A stretch of DNA of 5,224 bases from Actinomycetota bacterium (lineage in GTDB: Bacteria; Actinomycetota; Thermoleophilia; Gaiellales; Gaiellaceae), in NCBI GenBank assembly GCA_013812465.1, contig JACCTK010000069.1, positions 1 through 5,224 of the forward strand, in the 5' to 3' direction. The translations under genes were made by a program, and so were the position numbers. Shown here piece after piece: positions 1-5,070 of the stretch. The notes below the pieces were generated by a model. That model saw only the letters and a program-made list of their open reading frames with translations. It was not told the DNA's origin and did not search any database. Position 1 is the stretch's first letter. Each line of letters starts with the position of its first letter.

Positions 1-20
1 TCTCGCACGTGGTGTTGACA

Positions 21-117
21 GATCGGGTTCCGCGCACTGGGAGCGTCCGAACCGCGTCAGGTCCGGAAGGAAGCAGCGCTAAGGACTCCCTCTCAGGTGC
101 CGCGGCTCCGCCCGATC
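21..117 (+). ncRNA. ffs: Signal recognition particle RNA, small bacterial (4.5S) type
   Basis: This is the RNA of the signal recognition particle, which binds Ffh and helps target membrane and secreted proteins to the translocon. The near-invariant Ffh-binding core lies at about 56-77, with the GGAA tetraloop at 65-68 closed by GTCC (61-64), followed by the typical GGAAGCAGC side. The rest folds as one long hairpin. GATCGGG (21-27) pairs perfectly with CCCGATC (111-117), CCGCG (30-34) with CGCGG (101-105), GGGA (39-42) with TCCC (87-90), and GTCC (45-48) with GGAC (83-86). The closing helix sets the ends to within a few bases; the exact termini are inferred. There is no Alu domain, as in the short form. 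In many Gram-positives this RNA gene lies directly before dnaX; here a minus-strand cassette lies between them. Confidence 0.95.
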
Positions 118-190
118 CGAGCCGGCGGCGGGGACACCTCCGAGGATGCCCGTCTCGAAGAGGGAGCGCGCGGCCGGGCTTTCTTTTGAC

Positions 191-991
191 TCAATGGATC
201 GTCACGGGCGTGCCGACTGGCATCAGCTTGCCGAGCCGGAGAATGTCCGCGTTGCGCATGCGAATGCAGCCGTGGGAGACGCGACCCGGCAGCAGTTGAG
301 GCTCGCTCGTTCCGTGGATCCCGACGAAGCCGCCGTCCGGCCAGTCGGTGAGCACCTCCGAGCGGGCGCTGGTGCCGAACGCGAGCGGCCCGTAGAACGC
401 GCTCAGACTTCGGATCCTGCTCCGCACGTAGAACTCGCCGGTCGGCGTCGGCCACGCGGGCTTGCCGATGCCGATCTCGGCCTTGAACACCGGGCGCCCG
501 TCGGCCAGCAACGTCGCGTCGAGCCCCACCAGGTCGACGACGAGGCGCGTCCGGACGAACTCGGAGGCGCCGAGGGCAGAGCGGGGAACCCAGCCCGTCC
601 GATTCTCGGGCAGCGCAGGGATGCGAACCAAGATCCAGAGACCGCCTTCCCCGTCCTCCGCCCGGTCCTCGACGAGAACGACGTTCGCGGTTTGCTCCGG
701 CGTCTGTGTATCGAGAGAGGCGATGGGGCGCGCATTCGCACGCGGAGCAGCTCGCACCGACACCGCTCGGGTCACCGTGCTCCAGCGAGCGACGTGACGC
801 AGGTCTCCGAGCGGCCGGGGCTCGGGTATGCCGAAAGCAGGGCTGGCAGGAGCGGGCAGCGCCGCGGCGGGCTCGGACACCGACGCGGAGGACGAGCCTG
901 CGAACCGCACCACGAGAAGCGCGGCGACGATCAGAAGCGACGCGACGACGCCGGAGGCGATGAGCGGCCCCCGTCGCCCGCGCGCGCTCAA
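191..991 (-). CDS. L,D-transpeptidase (YkuD domain), membrane-anchored, with SH3-like region
   Basis: Predicted extracytoplasmic L,D-transpeptidase, 266 aa, forming or modifying peptidoglycan cross-links (3-3 links or attachment to the wall) through an active-site cysteine. An arginine-containing start (residues 3-7) leads into a membrane segment at about 10-30 (signal anchor), then an Ala/Pro/Ser linker to about 65. An SH3-like stretch spans about 70-140, with SVRAAPR near its start and a GWVPRSAL end. The YkuD catalytic domain spans about 146-266, with IHGT containing His226 and the signature SHGCIRM with His240, Cys242 and Arg244; the protein ends shortly after, as family members do. The start is TTG at 991, overlapping the TGA of the upstream ferritin-like gene (TTGA); no earlier in-frame start was found and the Shine-Dalgarno is weak, so translational coupling is likely. 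It is last in the cassette and converges with the SRP RNA. Substrate and type of cross-link cannot be read from sequence. Confidence 0.92.
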   Translation of the reverse strand: MSARGRRGPLIASGVVASLLIVAALLVVRFAGSSSASVSEPAAALPAPASPAFGIPEPRPLGDLRHVARWSTVTRAVSVRAAPRANARPIASLDTQTPEQTANVVLVEDRAEDGEGGLWILVRIPALPENRTGWVPRSALGASEFVRTRLVVDLVGLDATLLADGRPVFKAEIGIGKPAWPTPTGEFYVRSRIRSLSAFYGPLAFGTSARSEVLTDWPDGGFVGIHGTSEPQLLPGRVSHGCIRMRNADILRLGKLMPVGTPVTIH

Positions 992-1710
992 CCCGTGAAT
1001 CTCGGCTTGGCCTTCCGCTCCGTCTTACCGCTCGACGTGATGAAGCCTGTCGACGCCACGATTCTCGTCGCCTGCGGTCTCGAGACGGGCTCGTCGAACG
1101 CGTCGGCAGCCGGCACGATTCCGAACAGACGCCGCATCCAGGCTGCATGCCGTGCCTCGACCGAGTGGATCGAGACGGCCACGGCAAGGATGGGCTTAGA
1201 CTTGAGGCGCGGGGCCTGCGCCTTGTAGGCGCCGACGGCCAGATCCTCGAAGGCCACGGCAGTCTTCAAGAACTGCCTCTGGTTCTCTGTCACCCCGGCG
1301 AAGTTAAACGTGGGACGCGCGACCGCGGCTCTGCCGAGCGCCGTTCGCAGAGCCTGTACATGAGCGCGCTCGACCGCGCCCACGACCTCCGCGGCCTCGC
1401 GTGCGTTCCCTCTGAGCGCGCGAATGCGCTCCGCCTCTGTGTAGAAGGCGGATTGGAGATATTCGAGAGTGAGCGCGTAGTTGAGGATGTCGACGTCGCC
1501 TGCCGACTGCGAGCTGCCCGAGGGAACGACCGACAGCGCGCCAAGCAGGGCCGCTCCTCCCACCGTCGCGCGACGCAAGAACCCGGCCCGGGAGTCCCGG
1601 TCGACGCTCGCGTGGGCTTCGCAGATGGCCCCGGCGGGATCGAGCTCCTCGAGCGTGAGGTCGAGGTCCATGGCCACTTCTTCGATCGCTCCGTCTCGCT
1701 TCGTCGTCAT
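988..1710 (-). CDS. Ferritin-like domain protein, exported (second of a tandem pair)
   Basis: A 240-aa protein of the Ferritin_2/desiccation-related type of ferritin-like four-helix bundle. The acidic N-terminal region of about 40 residues is followed by an RR pair (46-47) and a Gly/Ala-rich hydrophobic stretch to about 62, resembling a twin-arginine-type signal, though with an unusually long leader and no full SRRxFLK motif. The helical bundle spans about 73-195. Putative diiron ligands are all present: Glu83 (helix A), Glu114 and His117 (ExxH, helix B), Glu155 (helix C), and Glu185 and His188 (ExxH, helix D). The tail is basic. The protein aligns end to end with the product of the upstream gene, so the two arose by duplication. 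The ATG at 1710 follows the upstream stop by 13 nt and has a Shine-Dalgarno sequence GGAGA seven bases before it. Its stop overlaps the transpeptidase start. Metal binding is predicted from family residues; iron storage, peroxide defence or desiccation tolerance are possibilities only. Confidence 0.85.
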   Translation of the reverse strand: MTTKRDGAIEEVAMDLDLTLEELDPAGAICEAHASVDRDSRAGFLRRATVGGAALLGALSVVPSGSSQSAGDVDILNYALTLEYLQSAFYTEAERIRALRGNAREAAEVVGAVERAHVQALRTALGRAAVARPTFNFAGVTENQRQFLKTAVAFEDLAVGAYKAQAPRLKSKPILAVAVSIHSVEARHAAWMRRLFGIVPAADAFDEPVSRPQATRIVASTGFITSSGKTERKAKPRFTG

Positions 1711-1717
1711 CGTCTGG

Positions 1718-1722
1718 TCTCC
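1718..1722 (-). promoter_or_regulatory. Ribosome binding site of the second ferritin-like gene
   Basis: GGAGA on the minus strand lies seven bases before the ATG at 1710, inside the 13-nt gap after the previous gene. It supports the long N-terminus of this protein over the internal ATG at codon 14. Confidence 0.65.
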
Positions 1723-1723
1723 G

Positions 1724-2323
1724 CTAGGAGCGGAGGAACCCCGTCTTTCGGATTGCCGCGAGAACCTCGGCCTCGGTCAAAGGGGAATCCGTGGCATCTG
1801 CAGCAGGCGTCTTACCGACGATCGACCGGATCCAGGCGGCGTGACGAGCTTCGACCGAGACGATCCGCGCGGCCGCGGCGAGAGCTCCCGCCGTCAGGTT
1901 GGTCGCTTGGCCGTTGTACGCGGCCACGCCCGTGTCCTCGAGCGCGAGAGCGCCTGCGACGAAGGCATCAGGGTCGGTGGTCGCCTTTCCGAAGTCGAGC
2001 TTCGGCTTCGCGCGGGCCTTTCCACCAAGCGTCTTTTTCAGGAAAGCCAGGTGTTGCTGCTCGTGTCCTCCCACGACCTCGGCGAACGTGCGCAGCTCCC
2101 CGCGCAGAGCGCCTTTCGCACGGGCCTCGGCGTAGAACGCCGCTTCCACGTGCTCGAGAAGCAAAGCGAGATTCAAAATCCGGATGTCCTGTGCCGGAGA
2201 CGGCGCTGAGGATGCGCGCGTTGGCAGTCCCGCGACGACCACGCCTCCGGCAGCGACCGCTCCTCCGGCGACGACCGCGCGCCGGAGGAGATCGGAACGC
2301 GACTGTCGCGAGTCGAAAGCCAT
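1724..2323 (-). CDS. Ferritin-like domain protein, exported (first of a tandem pair)
   Basis: A 199-aa ferritin-like protein (Ferritin_2 type). Residues 14-15 are RR followed by AVV, a minimal RRxPhiPhi twin-arginine-like pattern. A Gly/Ala/Val hydrophobic stretch runs to about 33, and then comes an Ala/Ser/Pro region suitable for cleavage. The bundle spans about 46-168. Predicted metal ligands are Glu57 (with Glu60 nearby), Glu88 and His91 (ExxH), Glu129, and Glu158 and His161 (ExxH). The segment VSVEARHAAWI is nearly identical to SVEARHAAWM in the downstream paralogue, and both proteins share an ILN-AL-LE helix A and an ALRG turn. The ATG at 2323 lies two bases after the TAG of the mini-membrane-protein gene and has no visible Shine-Dalgarno sequence, so reinitiation by ribosomes finishing the upstream gene is likely. 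Export and diiron binding are inferred; a structural, non-enzymatic role is also possible. Confidence 0.87.
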   Translation of the reverse strand: MAFDSRQSRSDLLRRAVVAGGAVAAGGVVVAGLPTRASSAPSPAQDIRILNLALLLEHVEAAFYAEARAKGALRGELRTFAEVVGGHEQQHLAFLKKTLGGKARAKPKLDFGKATTDPDAFVAGALALEDTGVAAYNGQATNLTAGALAAAARIVSVEARHAAWIRSIVGKTPAADATDSPLTEAEVLAAIRKTGFLRS

Positions 2324-2325
2324 GG

Positions 2326-2424
2326 CTAGCCGACGAGGTAGATGATCGGGGATCCGGTCGCGATGGCGATGGCTGATCCTACGAGAACGGGAGCGGTGCG
2401 CTCGTTCCAGATGGCTTGGCGCAC
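2326..2424 (-). CDS. Small single-pass membrane protein, 32-34 aa, unknown function
   Basis: A mini-gene not assignable to a family I recognise. The product has a short polar start (RQAIWNERT) followed by a hydrophobic segment of about 20 residues (PVLVGSAIAIATGSPIIYLV) ending one residue before the stop, so it is probably a tiny inner-membrane protein. Two starts are possible. GTG at 2424 gives 32 aa and has GGAGG at 2437-2433 at an ideal eight-base spacing. TTG at 2430 gives 34 aa and overlaps the TGA of the preceding gene, but lies only two bases from that GGAGG. I chose GTG. It fills exactly the space between the proline-rich membrane protein gene and the first ferritin-like gene, ending two bases before the latter's ATG. 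The same frame stays open upstream as far as 2937 only as a low-complexity shadow of the neighbouring gene. Translation is supported by context, not demonstrated. Confidence 0.6.
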   Translation of the reverse strand: MRQAIWNERTAPVLVGSAIAIATGSPIIYLVG

Positions 2425-2426
2425 GC

Positions 2427-3041
2427 TCAACCCCTCCGTCCGCGTCGGGGGGACTCGGTGGACGAAGGTCTGCGATCTCGCCCGCCGGACCGGCTTTCGA
2501 CGTCTCCCGTGCCGAACCGCGATGGCTGTGTCAGCGACACCTCCACGTCCGCATACTCCTGCATGCGTGCGACGGGACTCGATTCGATTCCCGTCGTTCC
2601 CTGCCAGAGCGGCGCCGAACGCCGGCGCTGACCGACGCCGCGGCGGAGGCGCGCTGCTGCGAGAACGAGGAGAGCGAGGAGGACGAATGCTCCCGCACCC
2701 AAGATCAGGGCCGGCAGAGGGAGGTCGCGGCTCGAGGTCTCGGGAGGAGTCTCGGCGACAGCCTGCGGCTCCGCGGGCGGAGTGAAGGGCGCCTTCGGGG
2801 GCGCCTGTTGCCGCTTCGGAGCAAGCCGTTCGCCCTTCGGGTTGAGAGGAAAGGCGTTCCAGAGCTCTTGTGGAGGAGCAGCTTGCTTGGGATCGCCCGG
2901 AGCGGCAAACGCCTCCGGAGCGATGGCCACCGACCAAGCGCAGGCAGCCACGACCAGAAACGAGGACACCCGGATACTCCAGGCTGTTCCTCTACCGGTG
3001 TGTGCACGCGCACACGCTTCGTGTAGCCGCAGCATTCTCAC
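2427..3041 (-). CDS. Proline-rich secreted/membrane protein with one transmembrane segment, unknown function
   Basis: A 204-aa protein with no domain I can name. An arginine-containing N-terminal region leads into a hydrophobic signal segment (about 25-46) with a likely signal-peptidase site at AFA-AP (46/47). A Pro/Ala/Gln-rich extracytoplasmic region follows (48-106), containing the short motif LWNAFPLNPKGERL. A strong membrane helix lies at about 108-130, then a very basic cytoplasmic tail rich in Arg and Ser (131-204). Topology is therefore predicted as Nout-Cin, like a type I membrane protein. The longest frame starts at GTG 3041; ATG at codon 3 or GTG at codon 25 are alternatives, since the leader before the signal segment is long. 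It is the first gene of the leftward cassette, directly behind a promoter candidate. The tail is low-complexity, so its exact function cannot be guessed. Confidence 0.72.
   Translation of the reverse strand: MRMLRLHEACARAHTGRGTAWSIRVSSFLVVAACAWSVAIAPEAFAAPGDPKQAAPPQELWNAFPLNPKGERLAPKRQQAPPKAPFTPPAEPQAVAETPPETSSRDLPLPALILGAGAFVLLALLVLAAARLRRGVGQRRRSAPLWQGTTGIESSPVARMQEYADVEVSLTQPSRFGTGDVESRSGGRDRRPSSTESPRRGRRG
2433..2437 (-). promoter_or_regulatory. Ribosome binding site of the mini-membrane-protein gene
   Basis: GGAGG on the minus strand, within the final codons of the preceding gene, lies eight bases before the GTG at 2424. It is the strongest Shine-Dalgarno match in the cassette. It favours the 32-aa start and argues that the small frame is translated. 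Confidence 0.55.
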
Positions 3042-3050
3042 TCTGCCTCA

Positions 3051-3080
3051 ATTATCACTTACCCATCAGCCGGCGCGCAA
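3051..3080 (-). promoter_or_regulatory. Candidate housekeeping promoter for the leftward cassette
   Basis: On the minus strand, TTGCGC (3080-3075) and GATAAT (3056-3051) are separated by 18 bases. The -10 element differs from TATAAT at one base and is part of a rare AT-rich patch in this GC-rich window; the -35 element is a weaker match. Transcription would begin near 3044, only a few bases before the GTG at 3041. The first gene would then be nearly leaderless, or use the ATG at codon 3 or a start further in. Prediction from consensus only. Confidence 0.4.
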
Positions 3081-3089
3081 AAACCCCGC

Positions 3090-3116
3090 TGAGCGCCGAA
3101 TCGGCCAAGGCGCTCA
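3090..3116. repeat. 8-bp inverted repeat in the divergent region upstream of dnaX
   Basis: TGAGCGCC at 3090-3097 and its exact reverse complement GGCGCTCA at 3109-3116 flank an 11-base spacer. The repeat lies between the leftward promoter candidate and the dnaX start at 3152. It could be an operator for a dimeric regulator acting on both transcripts, or an RNA stem-loop in the dnaX leader. No T-run follows it on either strand in the position needed for an intrinsic terminator. Confidence 0.5.
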
Positions 3117-3151
3117 CGCCATGACACCGAGCACCTGCTTGAATCCGCCGA

Positions 3152-4744
3152 GTGAGTGCCCTCTACCGCAAGTATCGCCCGCAGGGCTTCGAGGACGTGG
3201 TGGGGCAGGAGGCCGTCGTGCGGACGCTCCGAAACGCGATCGAGCACGACCAGGTTCGCCAGGCCTACCTCTTCGCCGGCCCGCGCGGCACCGGCAAGAC
3301 GTCGATGGCGCGCATCCTCGCGAAGGCCCTGAACTGCCTCGGGGCCGACCGGCCGACACCGACTCCGGACACGACCTGCCATGTCTGCGTGGAGATCGCA
3401 AATGGCACGTCTCTCGACGTGGTCGAGATGGACGCTGCCTCTCAGCGCGGCATCGACGACATCCGCGAGATCCGGGAGCGCGTCGTTCTGCAGCCGGTCG
3501 AGGGCCGCTACAAGGTCTACATCCTGGACGAGGCGCATCAGTTGACGGACGCCGCCTGGAACGCGTTGCTCAAGCTGATCGAAGAGCCTCCTCCCCATCT
3601 CCTCTTCGTCTTTTGCACCACCGATCTGGTCAAGGTCATCCCGACGGTGCGCTCGCGCTGTCAGACGTTCGTCTTTCAGCGCCCGCGGCTCTCCGAGCTC
3701 GTCACACTGCTCCGCCGCGTCGCTGACGGGGAGAGCATCGAGGCACAGGATTCGGCCCTTTCGCTCATCGCCCGCAGCGCCCATGGCTCGTTTCGCGACG
3801 CCGTGTCCACCTTCGACCAGCTGGCCGCGGCCACCAACGGATCGGTCGACGCCCAAGCCGTTCTCCAGCTCGTGGGAGCGGTCGAGGAGGACACGCTGCT
3901 CCGACTCTGCGACATGGTCGTCGACCACGACACCGCAGGAGCGCTCGTCTTCGTCGAAGAGCTCGCAGAGCAGGGACAGGACCTCGGCCGCCTCGTCACC
4001 GACCTGCTCGAGCACCTGCGCCATCTCCTGCTCGTCCAGCACATGGGCCAGGTCCCGGAGTCGCTGCCCGTCACCGAAGAGACCAAGGAGCTCCTGCGCC
4101 AACAGGCCAACCAACTGCCGGAGCCGACAGTCCTCAGGCTGATCGACCTGCTAGCGGTGGCCGTCGAGGATATGCGTCAGGGAGGCGACCCCAGACTGCC
4201 GCTCGAGCTCGCGATCGTGAAGGTGACGAGACCGCACGCCGATCTCTCGCGCGAGTCGCTCGCCCATCGAGTGGAGGTGCTCGAGAGCCGTGGCGCCGCT
4301 GTTCCGCCGATCGCGCGAGAGGCAGCAGCCCCGACCGCGCCGGAGCCGGCGGCGCGCATCGAGGAGCCCGCCTCCGAGCCACCGGATCTCGAGCTGGAGC
4401 AGGTTGCGGACGCCTGGCAACGGAGCATCGTGGAGACGGTGCGGGAGCGCTCGATCCCGGTGGCGAGCCTGCTGGCCGAGGCGACGCCCACCGGCCTCGC
4501 CGACGACACTCTCACTCTCGAGTTTCCAACGGGGAATGACTTCCATCGCCAGCAGATCGCAGAGCCGCAGAACATCGGCCTGCTCCGCGACGCGCTCTAC
4601 GAGGTCACGGGCCGCAAGCTTGCCGTCGTGCTCGAGGCGGGCGAGACCGCGGCCGCCGAGGAGGACGAGGGACCGCTTACGGAGGAGGGCTTCATCTCGC
4701 TCCTCCAGGAGAAACTCGACGCACGAGAGGTGGATGAAAAATGA
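3152..4744 (+). CDS. dnaX: DNA polymerase III subunit gamma/tau (clamp loader ATPase)
   Basis: ATPase subunit of the replicative clamp loader, which opens and loads the beta sliding clamp. The 530-aa protein opens with the classic ALYRKYRP start. The AAA+ module has Walker A GPRGTGKT (43-50), a shortened zinc module with Cys62, Cys76 and Cys79, Walker B VYILDEAH (Asp126, Glu127), sensor 1 at CTTD (155-158), the SRC arginine finger (Arg169), and sensor 2 GSFRDAVS (Arg215). A collar region runs to about 360, an Ala/Pro/Glu-rich linker spans about 385-412, and a C-terminal domain about 415-500 resembles the tau tail that contacts the polymerase. It is longer than Escherichia coli gamma but shorter than tau, and no standard slippery heptamer is visible inside it. 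The GTG at 3152 is fixed by an in-frame TGA four codons upstream (3140); its Shine-Dalgarno is poor. The gene overlaps ybaB by ATGA, indicating co-translation. Confidence 0.97.
   Translation: MSALYRKYRPQGFEDVVGQEAVVRTLRNAIEHDQVRQAYLFAGPRGTGKTSMARILAKALNCLGADRPTPTPDTTCHVCVEIANGTSLDVVEMDAASQRGIDDIREIRERVVLQPVEGRYKVYILDEAHQLTDAAWNALLKLIEEPPPHLLFVFCTTDLVKVIPTVRSRCQTFVFQRPRLSELVTLLRRVADGESIEAQDSALSLIARSAHGSFRDAVSTFDQLAAATNGSVDAQAVLQLVGAVEEDTLLRLCDMVVDHDTAGALVFVEELAEQGQDLGRLVTDLLEHLRHLLLVQHMGQVPESLPVTEETKELLRQQANQLPEPTVLRLIDLLAVAVEDMRQGGDPRLPLELAIVKVTRPHADLSRESLAHRVEVLESRGAAVPPIAREAAAPTAPEPAARIEEPASEPPDLELEQVADAWQRSIVETVRERSIPVASLLAEATPTGLADDTLTLEFPTGNDFHRQQIAEPQNIGLLRDALYEVTGRKLAVVLEAGETAAAEEDEGPLTEEGFISLLQEKLDAREVDEK
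4727..4733 (+). promoter_or_regulatory. Ribosome binding site of ybaB
   Basis: GAGGTGG, inside the last codons of dnaX, lies seven bases before the ATG at 4741. It allows independent initiation in addition to coupling through the ATGA overlap. Confidence 0.65.
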
Positions 4745-5070
4745 GCTTCGACATGAACAAGATGCTGCGCGAGGCGCAGAAGATGCAGGAACAGCTCGCG
4801 CAGGCTCAGGAGGAGGCGGCGAACGAGGTTGTCGAGGCCTCCGCGGGCGGAGGCATGGTGACCGTCAAGGCCAACGGCGCGGGCGAGATCGTCGAGCTGA
4901 CGATCGACCCGCGCGCGATCGACCCGGACGATCCCGAGCTCCTCGCGGACATGATCCAGGCGGCCGTGAACGAGGCGCTCCGCTCGGCGCGAGGGCTGAT
5001 GGAGTCGAAGATGTCGGGGCTCATTCCCGGCGATCTCGGGGGGCTGGGCGGATTGCTCCCCGGCGCCTAG
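4741..5070 (+). CDS. ybaB: YbaB/EbfC family nucleoid-associated protein
   Basis: A 109-aa member of the YbaB/EbfC family, small dimeric DNA-binding proteins associated with the nucleoid. The hallmarks are all visible. A helical N-terminus (MNKMLREAQKMQEQLAQAQEE, residues 5-25, typical coiled-coil composition) is followed by a short beta core with GGGMVTVKANGAGEIVELTIDP (36-57), then the DDPELLADMIQAAVNEAL helix (63-80) and a Gly/Leu-rich tail. Length is typical of the family. The ATG overlaps the dnaX stop (ATGA), and a good Shine-Dalgarno precedes it. dnaX-ybaB-recR is a widely conserved order linked to replication and repair. In some bacteria the protein influences gene expression broadly; which role applies here cannot be told. 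Confidence 0.96.
   Translation: MSFDMNKMLREAQKMQEQLAQAQEEAANEVVEASAGGGMVTVKANGAGEIVELTIDPRAIDPDDPELLADMIQAAVNEALRSARGLMESKMSGLIPGDLGGLGGLLPGA

Noticed and set aside
15..20. Perfect TTGACA hexamer just before the SRP RNA
   Set aside because: A matching -10 would fall inside the folded RNA at about 38-43, where the sequence is GC-rich and unlike TATAAT; the RNA promoter must lie left of the window.
131..188. Possible terminator between the SRP RNA and the transpeptidase gene (imperfect GGG/CCC hairpin at 131-151, T-rich stretch at 181-188)
   Set aside because: The stem is broken by mismatches and lies 30 bases from the T-rich stretch; the sequence just before the T-rich stretch does not form a good hairpin.
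146..1228. Long plus-strand frame of 360 codons opposite the transpeptidase and ferritin-like genes
   Set aside because: Arg-rich shadow with no recognisable domain, opposite a gene with an intact SHGCIRM catalytic motif.
2437..2937. Upstream part of the long minus-strand frame that ends at 2326
   Set aside because: Arg/Ser-rich low-complexity translation in a shadow frame of the proline-rich membrane protein gene; only its last 32-34 codons look like a real product.
3121..3726. ATG at 3121 opening a long frame upstream of and overlapping dnaX
   Set aside because: Different frame from dnaX, low-complexity Arg/Pro product, no Shine-Dalgarno; a shadow, not an alternative dnaX start.
3059..4114. 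Long minus-strand frame of 351 codons opposite dnaX
   Set aside because: Antisense shadow of dnaX created by high GC; dnaX motifs are unambiguous on the plus strand.
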